The notes beneath the pieces are model-generated. The model ran no database searches, was not told where the DNA came from, and saw nothing but the letters and a program-made list of their open reading frames with translations. The translations under genes were made by a program, and so were the position numbers. Shown in pieces: positions 35,209-44,649 of a stretch of 64,000 nucleotides of DNA. Origin of the DNA: Algoriphagus zhangzhouensis (GTDB lineage: Bacteria; Bacteroidota; Bacteroidia; Cytophagales; Cyclobacteriaceae). Each line of letters starts with the position of its first letter. Position 1 is the stretch's first letter. The stretch covers positions 992,001 to 1,056,000 of the forward strand of contig NZ_FRXN01000001.1 of NCBI RefSeq assembly GCF_900148515.1, given 5' to 3'.

Positions 35209-36857
35209 TGATTTAATAGTGGTTTCAGTTCACCTGTTTCAATAGAAAAAACAGGTACATATTGATTGGAATTGCTGTTTTGGAAATTGAATCCCCATGT
35301 CAATTTTCCTGGTTCATAAACCTGCTGATTCAAACTTCTTCTCAAATCAAATCCAAAGGTAGGCTTCAAATTCTGGGAAACCCAATAAACTAACTCTCTA
35401 CCTAAAACGGCATTGAGCGTAGGGAAAGCCAAATTTCTACCGTAAAACTCTGACTTAAAGGAATTCATCGCTTCACTATCCAATGCAGGAGAATTATTTG
35501 ATATAAAATAAAAGTTTGGGAACTCCAACATTTCATAATTGGCGAAATTGAAACCTAACCATGAGTCCATTACCAAAATCGGCAATGTAGTCGTTACGGA
35601 TTCGACCAAAGCCAATGTAGGCTGAGCTATAGAAGGATCATCTGTAAGTATTATAACCTGATCAACATCCAAATTGACACTGTCTTTACCAGGTCTTACG
35701 CCCAAATCAGAAAGGAAATTAGCTGCATTTCTAGGATCTAACCTTGTATTACCTACGATTTGAAAACCTTCCTGTGGAAGTCTTTCGTTTAGCAATGCTG
35801 CCATTTTTTCATCTCTTGAGCTTCCACTATATCCAATGGCAACTCGATTTCCCCAAGTCTTTCCTTTCAGGTTTTTGATGATACCTTCTACCAAGTTTTG
35901 AGCGGAAGGTCTAAACAAATAGCTGTATTGCTTTCCAACAAAACGCTCACCCAAATTAGAAAGTGGATGCACAAATGGAATCTCCGCGTTTTCAGCAAAA
36001 GCACTTACTAAATCTGATTCATCAGGATAAATAGGTCCTAAGATCACGTCAGCTTTGGCTACAACCGGCTCTTGAAGAATACTTCTCAAATGGTTCATAT
36101 CCCTTTGAGAATCGAAAGTAGAAAGGTTAACATTTACTCCTTCTCTATTCATATTATTGACCGCGAAGCGAATCCCTTGGAACAATTCATAAGTAAATGA
36201 TGATGGAGAAATTTGTCCATTTCCAGAATCAGTAAATGGAAGGATCACTACAATGTCCAGCACATCGTCTTTTATTTGACCGGAGGAGGAGTTAGCTCCA
36301 ATTCCCTGCATTTCATAATACAAAGCCTTTTCCTCAGAGGACAAAACACTTTTGCTTTTAAGGACAGTGCCCAATGCAGCCTTATATGCTGGCTGACTTT
36401 CAAATTCCTTCAAATTACTTATCAAGAAATTAGGGCTTGATTTAGTCAAATATTCAAAGGAAAGATCTTGAGCTTTTTCCTGTAAAGCAGAATCTTCAAT
36501 TCTAGCAATTGCTCTAAGAGCCTCTAAAGCTTGATTATTTTGAAAATATGCTGTTGCTAAAAGGTACTCAGCATCCTGATTACCTTTCCAATTTCTTGAA
36601 ACCAAAGGTTGTAGAAACTCAATAGCTTGTGCAGGTTGATTGGCACCAAGGGCAGCTTCTCCTGAATGAAATGAAGCGTAATTGGCCAAATTGCCATATT
36701 TTTCTACACTGGTAAATTCTTTAAAAGAGTTTAATGCGTCCCAATAACTCCGGGAATTTAATAGGACTTGAGCCCGCTGATAGCCCTCCGGAACGGACTG
36801 GGACCATGCTTCTAGACAAATCAAAAATACTGGAAGCAAAAGGAATAATTTTCTCAT
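35205..36857 (-). CDS. Periplasmic TPR plus type-1 periplasmic-binding-fold protein (LpoA-like architecture)
   Basis: A 550-residue exported protein. Start set at ATG 36857, which gives a clean signal peptide (RKLFLLLPVFLICLEAWSQ); an upstream in-frame ATG at 36890 would fall inside the predicted -7 element. After the signal come TPR-like helices (about 22-170) and a Peripla_BP_6 domain (about 195-540, DVVDIVVILPF...). The combination of helical TPR plus PBP1 fold is that of LpoA, an activator of penicillin-binding proteins in gammaproteobacteria, but there is no lipobox. No ABC permease or ATPase is adjacent, so ligand transport is not supported by context. Overlaps hemL by 4 bases. Confidence 0.82.
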   Translation of the reverse strand: MRKLFLLLPVFLICLEAWSQSVPEGYQRAQVLLNSRSYWDALNSFKEFTSVEKYGNLANYASFHSGEAALGANQPAQAIEFLQPLVSRNWKGNQDAEYLLATAYFQNNQALEALRAIARIEDSALQEKAQDLSFEYLTKSSPNFLISNLKEFESQPAYKAALGTVLKSKSVLSSEEKALYYEMQGIGANSSSGQIKDDVLDIVVILPFTDSGNGQISPSSFTYELFQGIRFAVNNMNREGVNVNLSTFDSQRDMNHLRSILQEPVVAKADVILGPIYPDESDLVSAFAENAEIPFVHPLSNLGERFVGKQYSYLFRPSAQNLVEGIIKNLKGKTWGNRVAIGYSGSSRDEKMAALLNERLPQEGFQIVGNTRLDPRNAANFLSDLGVRPGKDSVNLDVDQVIILTDDPSIAQPTLALVESVTTTLPILVMDSWLGFNFANYEMLEFPNFYFISNNSPALDSEAMNSFKSEFYGRNLAFPTLNAVLGRELVYWVSQNLKPTFGFDLRRSLNQQVYEPGKLTWGFNFQNSNSNQYVPVFSIETGELKPLLNQ

Positions 36858-36887
36858 GAATCGAGGGTATGCGTCTGACAAGTGAGG

Positions 36888-36917
36888 CAAATTTAAGCCA
36901 TTATTTTCAAACCCAAA
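36888..36917 (-). promoter_or_regulatory. Putative promoter for the TPR/periplasmic-binding gene and hemL
   Basis: On the minus strand: TTTG (36917-36914), 18-base spacer, TAAATTTG (36895-36888). This fits the Bacteroidota -33/-7 consensus exactly and places the transcript start about 25 bases before ATG 36857. Confidence 0.65.
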
Positions 36918-36937
36918 GTTTAGGCCAAAATACTCCC

Positions 36938-36967
36938 AAAAAGAAGACCCAAAGATTTCTCTTTGGG
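36938..36967 (-). terminator. Rho-independent terminator after guaA
   Basis: Perfect 8-bp stem CCCAAAGA/TCTTTGGG with four-base loop, followed on the minus strand by a pyrimidine/T run (TCTTCTTTTT). Confidence 0.75.
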
Positions 36968-37005
36968 CCCAATTTCAAATTTTGAATATCAAATTGTAAA
37001 TGCAA

Positions 37006-38535
37006 TTATTCCCATTCAATCGTTGCTGGTGGCTTGGAAGAAATATCATAAACCACTCTGTTAACTCCTTTTACACGGTTGATGATTTCGTTGGAGATTT
37101 TCCCAAGGAACTCATAAGGCAAGTGAATCCAATCAGCAGTCATTCCATCTACAGATCCAACAGCTCTCAAGGCTACAACTTTTTCATAAGTTCTTTCATC
37201 ACCCATCACACCTACAGATTGGATAGGAAGAAGCATTGCTCCCGCCTGCCAAACTTGGTCATACAAACCATGGTCTTTCAATCCCTTGATGAAAATATAA
37301 TCTACTTCTTGAAGTGTTTTAACCTTTTCAGCTGTGATATCTCCCAAGATACGGATACCCAGTCCAGGTCCAGGGAAAGGATGTCTTCCGATAATCGTTT
37401 CTACGATTTCCAAAGCTCTACCCACTTCTCTTACCTCGTCTTTGAACAAGGTGTTCAATGGTTCAACTACAGATAGCTTCATGAAATCAGGCAATCCACC
37501 TACGTTGTGGTGAGATTTGATGGTTGCTGAAGGACCTTTCACAGAAACTGATTCAATCACATCTGGATAGATGGTCCCTTGTCCTAGCCATTTAACACCT
37601 TCGATTTTGTGAGCCTCATCATCGAACACCTCGATAAATACTCTACCAATCGCTTTTCTTTTCGCTTCAGGATCTGTCAATCCTTCAAGGGCTTTATAAA
37701 ATCTGTCCTTGGCATCCACACCAATCACATTCAATCCCATGTGCTTGTAGGAATCCAAAACTTCTTCAAATTCATTTTTTCGCAACAAACCATTGTCTAC
37801 GAAAACGCAAGTCAACTGATCTCCAATCGCTCTGTGGATCAAAGTAGCTGCTACAGAGGAATCAACACCTCCAGAAAGTCCCATCACTACTTTATCAGCA
37901 CCGATTTTCTCTTTCAAATCAGCAACAGTAGAGTCGATGAACACATCAGAAGTCCAATCCTGAGAACATCCACAAATTCCAACTACGAAGTTTCTCAACA
38001 AATTCTTGCCTTCCGTAGAGTGAGTTACCTCTGGGTGGAATTGAATTCCATAGGTCTTTTCACCTTCCACTTTGAATGCTGCCACTTCTACTGAAGAAGT
38101 ACTTGCAATAATTTCAAAGCCAGCTGGCAATTTTTTTATGGTATCACCATGGGACATCCAAACTTGAGAACCATGAGTCATCTCTTTTAACAAGTCATGA
38201 TGCAAGTCAATATGATCCAAGTTAGCTCTTCCGTACTCACGGATGGTAGAAGGAAGAACCTCTCCCCCGTATTTATGAGCCAATAATTGAGAACCGTAGC
38301 ATACTCCAAGAAGAGGTAGCTTTCCGCGCAATGCATCAAGATCCAAGTCAGGAGCATCTGCTTCGCGGACACTACAAGGAGACCCAGAAAGGATCACACC
38401 TTTGATGTCATCGGTAATTTCAGGTACCTTATTATAAGGATGAATTTCACAGTAAACATTCAGCTCTCTAACTCGTCGGGCGATAAGTTGTGTATACTGA
38501 GAGCCAAAATCTAGGATGAGGATTTGTTCTGCCAT
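37006..38535 (-). CDS. guaA: GMP synthase (glutamine-hydrolysing)
   Basis: Aminates XMP to GMP. 509 residues: class-I glutamine amidotransferase domain with catalytic Cys79 in GVCYGSQ and FHPEV near 168; ATP pyrophosphatase domain with the P-loop GLSGGVDSS near 218-226; C-terminal dimerisation domain ending with the conserved KPPATIEWE. Start taken at ATG 38535 (MAEQILIL); an in-frame TTG lies 6 bases upstream. A consensus -7 element ends only four bases before this ATG, so the mRNA may have almost no leader. Confidence 0.96.
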   Translation of the reverse strand: MAEQILILDFGSQYTQLIARRVRELNVYCEIHPYNKVPEITDDIKGVILSGSPCSVREADAPDLDLDALRGKLPLLGVCYGSQLLAHKYGGEVLPSTIREYGRANLDHIDLHHDLLKEMTHGSQVWMSHGDTIKKLPAGFEIIASTSSVEVAAFKVEGEKTYGIQFHPEVTHSTEGKNLLRNFVVGICGCSQDWTSDVFIDSTVADLKEKIGADKVVMGLSGGVDSSVAATLIHRAIGDQLTCVFVDNGLLRKNEFEEVLDSYKHMGLNVIGVDAKDRFYKALEGLTDPEAKRKAIGRVFIEVFDDEAHKIEGVKWLGQGTIYPDVIESVSVKGPSATIKSHHNVGGLPDFMKLSVVEPLNTLFKDEVREVGRALEIVETIIGRHPFPGPGLGIRILGDITAEKVKTLQEVDYIFIKGLKDHGLYDQVWQAGAMLLPIQSVGVMGDERTYEKVVALRAVGSVDGMTADWIHLPYEFLGKISNEIINRVKGVNRVVYDISSKPPATIEWE

Positions 38536-38538
38536 GCG

Positions 38539-38571
38539 CAAAGGTAAGCAGGCTAGACAAATTGACGAAGT
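38539..38571 (-). promoter_or_regulatory. Putative guaA promoter abutting the start codon
   Basis: Minus strand TTTG (38571-38568), 21-base spacer, TACCTTTG (38546-38539). The transcription start expected about 5-7 bases downstream would fall at or next to the ATG (38535). The sequence match is clear; use is inferred. Confidence 0.5.
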
Positions 38572-38786
38572 GTTCTGCTAAATTTTACAGAATAATGTTT
38601 GGTTCTCAGAAATTGAAAGATTTTAAAATTGAAAAATTGCAAAATTCACCTTTTTTGAAATCATGCTTTGGAAATTGAACCTGGTATTTTGTACCAAGTG
38701 GGTCCCAAGTTAATTTTTCGAACGGCTTCCATTTTCAAAGAAGATGTAGGTATTTAGAGCTCCCAAATCAAAAACCAGGCTTTGCC

Positions 38787-40499
38787 ATGTATCATAGATT
38801 CGTTCCTCTATTCGCTTTCATTTTTATTTCCCAAGTAGTTCTGGCTCAAAAAGCCCCTATTTTAAAAGAAGTAGATCCTTATTTCGAAATGATCAGACCA
38901 GAGTTCAAGGGTGATTTGGCTTATGAAACTGTTGCTTTTGTGGAACAATACTGGAGAATCGCCGGAAATACAGGCTTCAATAATTCAGTGGATTGGATTA
39001 CTAAACGCTTGGATGAAGCTGGATATGTTTTGGAAGAAAATGCGGGTGCAAAAAGCAAGCTAACCTATCGAATCGAAAAAAGAGAAATGAACCGCCCAAC
39101 TTGGGAGCCTGTTTCTGCCAGCTTGAAAATCGTAGGTGAAAGCACGGATTTACTCAAATCCTCGAGTAATCGAAACATGATCTACACCTATTCTAGCTCA
39201 ACTCCAAAAGGCGGCGTCCAGGCGGAAATCGTATATATCCCCAACAAAGAGGTTTTAGAAACCAAAGACCTGAAGGGAAAGATCCTGTTTTCTGACAGCG
39301 TGAGTTACCGAACACTTCAGTCGGCTATCAAAGAAAAAGGTGCCCTAGGAGCTTTGACCTATGACATGCCTTCTTATTTGCAACCTGAGAAAAATATTAA
39401 TTCCATTCAATTTCGAGGCCTAAGATATGAAGCTGATTCTCCTGCTTGGGCTTTAGCTCTTTCCTTTCAAGCAAAAGAGAAATTGAAAGCAGCTTTGGCT
39501 AAAGGGAAAGTAGAGGTTCTTGTTAGTATAGAAACCAAGATTTACGAATCAGAGGAATTGACTGTCGTAGCAAATGTTTTGGGTTCGGAAAAACCATTTG
39601 AAAGCTTAGTTTTCTCAGCACATATCCAGGAGCCTGGAGCTAATGACAATGCAACGGGTGTGGGCACTCAATTAGAGATGGCTCAAATCACTGCCCAGCT
39701 GATTCAGGAAAATAAATTAGACCTTGACAGAACATTGACATTCCTTTGGGGAGATGAAATCATATCTACCAGAAGGTATATCCAAGAAGAAGAAAAAAGA
39801 GAGCCTGAAATCCTATGGGGAATCTCTTTGGACATGGTAGGAGAAAATACCGATGTGACAGGTGGCTCTTTCTTGATTGAAAAGATGCCTGATCCAAGTG
39901 CGATCTGGACTAGAGGGAATGATCAGCATACCGAATGGGGTGGCAGGCCTTTGAAAAAAGAAGACATGAAGCCGCATTACTTTAATGATTTCATTTTAAA
40001 TGTTTTTAAAGCTCAGGGCAGCTATGCCAATTGGACTGTCAAAACCAATCCATTCGAAGGTGGCTCAGATCACACCCCATTCCTTCAGGCCAATATTCCG
40101 GGTCTCTTGCTTTGGCACTTTACTGATCAGTTTTATCACACTGACCAAGATAGATTGGATAAAGTATCTCAGGAAACATTGAAAAATGTCGGAACTGCCG
40201 CTTTAGCTAGTGCATACACTTTATTGAACGGTGATGATAAAACAGCCAAATTTTTGGCTAAAACAATCTTGGCAGATGCAAAAAAGAGATTGAAAATTGA
40301 ATACCAATTAAGCCTGGAGGAAATCAAAAATGGAGGTTCCAAAGAAGTGGAAATGGATATAATTTCAACTTGGAATGATTGGTATCAAAAAGCCTTAATG
40401 TCCATTTCAGACCTTTCTCCTGAATCCAATCAATCAAAGTCTGAATCCAAATTGAATAAGATTTCATCAAGCCTTACCAAAAAACTGGGTAGTCAATAA
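38787..40499 (+). CDS. Secreted M28 family metallopeptidase
   Basis: A 570-residue exported aminopeptidase-like protein (signal peptide to about 20, VVLAQK). After a 90-residue N-domain and a PA-type insertion (about 110-235), the M28 zinc core shows SAHIQEPGANDNATG near 278-292 (His and bridging Asp), a catalytic LWGDE near 326-330 (where the family normally has Glu-Glu), LDMVGEN near 350 and the His of GGSDHTPF near 428. A Ser/Lys-rich tail ends the protein. The 245-base gap upstream shared with guaA is AT-rich with no other gene visible. Confidence 0.88.
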   Translation: MYHRFVPLFAFIFISQVVLAQKAPILKEVDPYFEMIRPEFKGDLAYETVAFVEQYWRIAGNTGFNNSVDWITKRLDEAGYVLEENAGAKSKLTYRIEKREMNRPTWEPVSASLKIVGESTDLLKSSSNRNMIYTYSSSTPKGGVQAEIVYIPNKEVLETKDLKGKILFSDSVSYRTLQSAIKEKGALGALTYDMPSYLQPEKNINSIQFRGLRYEADSPAWALALSFQAKEKLKAALAKGKVEVLVSIETKIYESEELTVVANVLGSEKPFESLVFSAHIQEPGANDNATGVGTQLEMAQITAQLIQENKLDLDRTLTFLWGDEIISTRRYIQEEEKREPEILWGISLDMVGENTDVTGGSFLIEKMPDPSAIWTRGNDQHTEWGGRPLKKEDMKPHYFNDFILNVFKAQGSYANWTVKTNPFEGGSDHTPFLQANIPGLLLWHFTDQFYHTDQDRLDKVSQETLKNVGTAALASAYTLLNGDDKTAKFLAKTILADAKKRLKIEYQLSLEEIKNGGSKEVEMDIISTWNDWYQKALMSISDLSPESNQSKSESKLNKISSSLTKKLGSQ

Positions 40500-40578
40500 A
40501 TCCAGCAATGAATCCCAACATTTAGGGGATAATATCAATCTTTTTTAAACCAAATCTCTTTGGGTTAGTTAGGTTGAT

Positions 40579-41019
40579 ATGGTCAATCTTAGACTTTTCT
40601 TAATAGCATTTTTATATATGATCATTTCTCCAAGTAATGCTCAGAGTCTTTCTTCTCATCAATGGAAAGATCGTTTGGTAGTTATTTATTCAGATGATAC
40701 CACGAATAGTACTTTTCAAAATCAACTCCAAGAACTTAAAAAAGATACTGAGGGAATTCATGATCGTAAAATAGTCATCTATCAATCCATCAATGGAAAG
40801 GTTAAAAAAGGATTGGTAGAGAATGAGAATTGTGATAATTCAGAAGTTGAATTCCAAAAATTGAATGATTCTCACTTAAAATTTGAAGTCCTTTTAATCG
40901 GATTGGATGGTGGAGTCAAGCTTCGAAAAACAGACTTATTGACTATCCAAGAACTCTTTGGAACGATCGATCAAATGCCTATGAGAATATCAGAAATGAG
41001 AAGAAAGAAGGACAATTGA
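40579..41019 (+). CDS. DUF4174 protein, exported
   Basis: A 146-residue protein with a signal peptide (to about 21, SNAQS). The body has the thioredoxin-like pattern of DUF4174: RLVVIYSDD near 32-40, FEVLLIGLDGGVKLRK near 100-115, ending in the hallmark LFGTIDQMPMRISEMRRK (about 125-142). The family is uncharacterised; a thiol-oxidoreductase-like fold without CxxC is suspected. Probably cotranscribed with or close behind the M28 gene (79-base gap). It is convergent with the phosphotriesterase-like gene, 3 bases apart. Confidence 0.85.
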   Translation: MVNLRLFLIAFLYMIISPSNAQSLSSHQWKDRLVVIYSDDTTNSTFQNQLQELKKDTEGIHDRKIVIYQSINGKVKKGLVENENCDNSEVEFQKLNDSHLKFEVLLIGLDGGVKLRKTDLLTIQELFGTIDQMPMRISEMRRKKDN

Positions 41020-41022
41020 AGT

Positions 41023-42036
41023 TTAATTCATTTCTACTTCCAGGATTCCAAAAGCTTTTTTTGGATTTTCAATTAAAAGCAATTCCCAATCAGTTTGTGA
41101 CCATCCCATTTCATTCAAGGCAGGCATTAAATTCTCAAAAATACCTGTGAAAGGTTGAAAATCGCCTCCATCTGGCTTCCCCGGATCGTACCAACCTGCA
41201 TCATGAGAAATCAAAATATGGTCTAAAATCCCATTATTTTTGGCAAAATGGAGTCTCTCAACATACTCCTCGGTTCCCCAACCAATTCCATCCAGACTTA
41301 TCCAAATGCCTTTTTCAACAGCTTTTAGATAATTCTGAAAATTCTGCTCAGCCTGAGCGTGCACCCAAACAAAAGTGGAAGGATTGATTCCCATTTCTTC
41401 CAAAATCTCAATTTCCTGTCGGGCTGTATTCCAGGTTCCGGTATGTGAGACAATTTGAAGCCCAGTTTCCTGATACGTGATTCCTGCTGCCTTCACCAAT
41501 TTGGCATCTATTCCTCGCAAAGGTTCCTCTTCATTAACAGAGATTTTTATAAAGCCGGGTTTAATCCCTGTTCCTTCTATTCCATTTTCAAATTCTGAAA
41601 TCCATCTCTCCGCTATTTCAGAGGCACTTTCTTCAAAGACAAAATTCGGCAAATATTTCCCTCCCACAGCACCGTAAAAACCTGTATTTGTAACTATTTG
41701 AATTCCTGATTTCTCACTTAAGTCCTTCAACAAAATGGGATTTTTTGCTAAGTAAGATGGCGTGCAATCAAATATGGTCTTTACACCATATTGTTTCACC
41801 TCAAGCAGATAGGGCAATACTTTTTCAACAACCAATTCGCGATTATAGCGATCCTGAGAAACTGAATCTGCCCCAATAAAATCTACCAACATATGCTCAT
41901 GGATGAGTGTTAAGCCCATGGAGTCAATGGGAATCTCACCTTTTACTGTGTGAATCAAAGGAGAATTAGAAGATTTTTGACTGCAAGAAAATAGTAGGGA
42001 TAAAGAGATAAGGAAAGGAAAAACGGAAGTCTTCAT
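41023..42036 (-). CDS. Phosphotriesterase-family lipoprotein (amidohydrolase fold)
   Basis: A 337-residue metal-dependent hydrolase of the PTE/PHP-homology group. Lipobox LFSC with Cys18 marks it as an exported lipoprotein. The binuclear metal ligands are all visible: H46-x-H48 in LIHEHML, bridging Lys164 (FIKIS), His198 (SHTG), His226 (VHAQ) and Asp279 (SHDAGW). Homologues include lactonases and homologues of unknown substrate; phosphotriester hydrolysis itself is unlikely to be the native job. Single gene. Confidence 0.9.
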   Translation of the reverse strand: MKTSVFPFLISLSLLFSCSQKSSNSPLIHTVKGEIPIDSMGLTLIHEHMLVDFIGADSVSQDRYNRELVVEKVLPYLLEVKQYGVKTIFDCTPSYLAKNPILLKDLSEKSGIQIVTNTGFYGAVGGKYLPNFVFEESASEIAERWISEFENGIEGTGIKPGFIKISVNEEEPLRGIDAKLVKAAGITYQETGLQIVSHTGTWNTARQEIEILEEMGINPSTFVWVHAQAEQNFQNYLKAVEKGIWISLDGIGWGTEEYVERLHFAKNNGILDHILISHDAGWYDPGKPDGGDFQPFTGIFENLMPALNEMGWSQTDWELLLIENPKKAFGILEVEMN

Positions 42037-42044
42037 CCATAAAT

Positions 42045-42176
42045 CTACCTAATCAACTCATAAAAATAGAAGGTCTGAACATCTTTTTCGATTGAGTCTG
42101 GATCTTCCCCCAACTTGGCATTTACGGAATACAAAAGTCCTTTTTTGGATTCCAAAGTAATTGGCCACACTCCTTC
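42045..42176 (-). pseudogene. Possible C-terminal gene remnant upstream of the phosphotriesterase-like gene
   Basis: On the minus strand a 43-codon open stretch reads GVWPITLESKKGLLYSV... and ends ...FYFYELIR-stop, with protein-like composition and no plausible full gene upstream; the frame is blocked by TAG at 42177-42179 and TGA further up. It may be the decayed end of a lost gene. No family recognised. The remaining 42177-42489 stretch is AT-rich without a gene I can support. Confidence 0.35.
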
Positions 42177-42489
42177 CTAGGTTTTTTGATCCTCATTACC
42201 AATTCACATTTTTACAATTAGTATAGAATGGTATCCTCCAACTAGAAATCTCTCCTATTAAATCTTTCAAAAGTTGACGTACACCGACTAGCCATCACCT
42301 TAATATTAAAAATAGAAAATACAATCATTAGACTATCTCAAAAAAATGGTCCTGATCAATGGTTTAAAGGTTACCACATTATACTCTAAATTAACAGTTC
42401 GCATTTGAAACTTTTCTAAATAGTCCGAGAAAATATTTAGTTTAATTAATTGTCTTTATATTATAAATCAATAGATAATTTTTATAAAA

Positions 42490-43644
42490 ATGGAGATAGT
42501 AAATACAATTTTAAAAAACACTTGTCATTTTTTAATCAAAACAACCTTTGAGAAAGACTTTCTTTGCCAAGAATATGGATCCGGTACTAGTGGTCATTTG
42601 ATGCGTTACCCTGCTCCAAATGGCATTCCTAATGAGTTTTTCAAATTTCAAATTTACCCTGACCCAGACAAAAAGGGGCTTTTTAGAATAATAGTTCTTG
42701 GCTGGCCTGATTTTCTGGTCCAAATGGAAAGTGATCGCGCTTTATTGGCAACACCAAAAGATAGTGACCTTCAACGGTTCGAGTTTTTTAACGCACCGCC
42801 GCCTCTTGTCGAAAAAGACAAATCAGCTGAATGGTATTATCTGAAAGGTGAAGGAACGAAATTGTATTTGGATTTTGCATCCCATAGATATGTTTTCCCT
42901 TCCAATAGCTCAAAAGATCAAACCAAATTAAAATTTGAGGCTATTGATTTTGTAAAACCAGACCCTAATAAAATTCAAGAAAAAATCACATTGTTGGAAA
43001 AGGATTTCACCTCTCCTGCTGATTTTAAGATTACAAATGGAAAAGAATGGAATAAAAAAACAATATCAGTTGAAGCCATTCCAGCCTCATTGATAAATGA
43101 TAATAAATACAGAACTAAGAGTGATCAAATAGCTCTCTCCCCCTATTATTACCTTACTCATGAAAAGTTATGGAGTTCTGAACAATTGAATCAAGTCTTG
43201 ATTTCGGATTACCTTACCTCCGAAATTTCAGAAGAAATAATTTCCTCTTTTAAATTTGACTCATACAAAAGTATCGAAAAGACTTTTGGAACTACATTCG
43301 ATGCCTCAATCAATTTATATGGAAAAAAATCGGCTGAAATGGGTGTTGAGGAGGGTGGAGCTTCTGCAACAGCTACAAATGAAGTTGGGGCTACACTTAA
43401 CCTAGCCTACCAATTTAAAGACCAAACAACCTTATTGGATACAGAGACAAGGTCACAAGAGGAAAACATTAAAAAAGCCATAAAATTCACCTATAAAAAA
43501 CCCGAAAAGGATGATGAAAAAGATTTTTACTTAAGGTTTTGGCTAATTGTAGATAGGTATATTTTAGAAGATAGCAAAGGGAATGAGATTGGAAGATGGG
43601 ACCACACAAATGAAAAAAATTTCAAAGTTCAAAAAATAAAATAA
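42490..43644 (+). CDS. Orphan protein, putative beta-trefoil plus aerolysin-like pore-forming module
   Basis: A 384-residue protein without signal peptide or membrane helix; no family recognised with certainty. Residues about 8-155 are beta-rich with three spaced aromatic motifs (FFKFQI near 50, LQRFEFF near 95, LKFEAI near 150) at roughly trefoil spacing, like ricin-type or fascin-like lectin folds. Residues about 215-384 are Ser/Thr/Gly-rich alternating strands, including a Gly/Ala/Thr stretch (EMGVEEGGASATATNEVGAT, about 288-307) that could be an amphipathic pre-stem loop, then Thr/Glu strands and a FWLIVDRY...GRWDHT end as in aerolysin/ETX-MTX2 proteins. The lectin plus aerolysin order occurs in fungal LSL-type proteins. 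It stands alone in AT-rich DNA with its own terminator, suggesting acquisition. The function call is tentative. Confidence 0.85.
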   Translation: MEIVNTILKNTCHFLIKTTFEKDFLCQEYGSGTSGHLMRYPAPNGIPNEFFKFQIYPDPDKKGLFRIIVLGWPDFLVQMESDRALLATPKDSDLQRFEFFNAPPPLVEKDKSAEWYYLKGEGTKLYLDFASHRYVFPSNSSKDQTKLKFEAIDFVKPDPNKIQEKITLLEKDFTSPADFKITNGKEWNKKTISVEAIPASLINDNKYRTKSDQIALSPYYYLTHEKLWSSEQLNQVLISDYLTSEISEEIISSFKFDSYKSIEKTFGTTFDASINLYGKKSAEMGVEEGGASATATNEVGATLNLAYQFKDQTTLLDTETRSQEENIKKAIKFTYKKPEKDDEKDFYLRFWLIVDRYILEDSKGNEIGRWDHTNEKNFKVQKIK

Positions 43645-43682
43645 TAATAACGCAATTCGTAAAAAGATAATCTAGGCTTTTT

Positions 43683-43719
43683 AAATAAAAACCCAAGTCA
43701 TAAACTCGGGTTTTTATTT
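43683..43719. terminator. Bidirectional terminator between orphan protein and DUF4136 gene
   Basis: AAATAAAAACCC/GGGTTTTTATTT stem of 12 bp around AAGTCATAAACTC; T-rich on both strands; lies between convergent genes. Confidence 0.85.
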
Positions 43720-43736
43720 AACATGTAATACAATAA

Positions 43737-44327
43737 TTATTGAGAGCTTGTTTCAAATTGGTCAAAGTCAAAGTTTTCAAATATAGCTCCAACTTTTTCC
43801 TGCATCACACTCATATTTTCAATATCAGATTCATTTAAAGCTCCAGAAGCAAACCCTTGCCAGATCTGATTTCCTGACCTTGAATCCATAAAATTGACTA
43901 ATACGGTACCTTTTTCAACTGGTACCATCTGCACTGACTCAGACCTTGGTCCAAAGCCAAGGTAATCTTGTCCATTATCCAGGATATATTTTCTCAACTC
44001 AGTATCTTCTTCCAATACTACAAAATTGACTAACATCTCTGGTTCTGAGGTATCTTCTGCAAAACCTCTAGCTCTCATTTGAAGTTCTACTGCTTCTTTT
44101 ATCATTTTTTGAGAAGATTGATTATTGAATACCAAGGCTTCATTTGGACTCACTATAGCAAATGCATTAGGAATAGATTCCTTTTCAGAAATCCAAGCAT
44201 AGGTGTCATAGTCAGATAAATTTGCATTACCATCTTCTCTAGTAACCACTTTCATACTTTTCTGGGCGCAAGAAGCTATGGTTAATGATAGTATTGTAAA
44301 TAATAAGAAATAGCTTAATTTTTTCAT
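43737..44327 (-). CDS. DUF4136 lipoprotein
   Basis: A 196-residue lipoprotein: signal peptide with lipobox IASC (Cys20). The remainder fits DUF4136: YDTYAWISEKE near 38-48, MIKEAVELQMRARGF near 79-93, MLVNFVVLEED near 103-113, then VEKGTVLVNFMDSRSGNQIWQGFASG near 137-162. The family is common in proteobacteria and Bacteroidota and is uncharacterised. Its 322-base upstream gap (44328-44649) contains the folE terminator and otherwise nothing I recognise. Confidence 0.87.
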   Translation of the reverse strand: MKKLSYFLLFTILSLTIASCAQKSMKVVTREDGNANLSDYDTYAWISEKESIPNAFAIVSPNEALVFNNQSSQKMIKEAVELQMRARGFAEDTSEPEMLVNFVVLEEDTELRKYILDNGQDYLGFGPRSESVQMVPVEKGTVLVNFMDSRSGNQIWQGFASGALNESDIENMSVMQEKVGAIFENFDFDQFETSSQ

Positions 44328-44591
44328 TGGTCCTTGAATTTTAGGTGAAACATGTCTAAAGGAAATGCACTTATTTCAACCATATCACAGGCCTTATCCA
44401 CCCTTATAAAGAGCTTTCTAATTCAAACCTCCTTTAGGATTACACCTATAAAGTCGCCAAAACTATTCCAAACCTCTTAAACCATTTAAATATCAGTTTT
44501 TCAGATACTTACAGACATAAACTGTGAAAAGAATTCAACAGATTGAGGATTTTTTTTCGAAATGAATGTTGATAGAATAAATTGTAAGTTG

Positions 44592-44626
44592 AAAATAAAA
44601 AAAGCCAAGCATTCCTGCTTGGCTTT
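44592..44626 (-). terminator. Rho-independent terminator after folE
   Basis: Perfect 10-bp stem AAAGCCAAGC/GCTTGGCTTT with six-base loop; on the minus strand followed by TTTTATTTTC. Begins about 24 bases after the folE stop. Confidence 0.88.
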
Positions 44627-44649
44627 GTCGTTGGTCTAGTATGTCCCAC

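Noticed and set aside
35205-36857. ABC transporter cassette
   Set aside because: No permease or ATPase gene beside the binding-fold protein.
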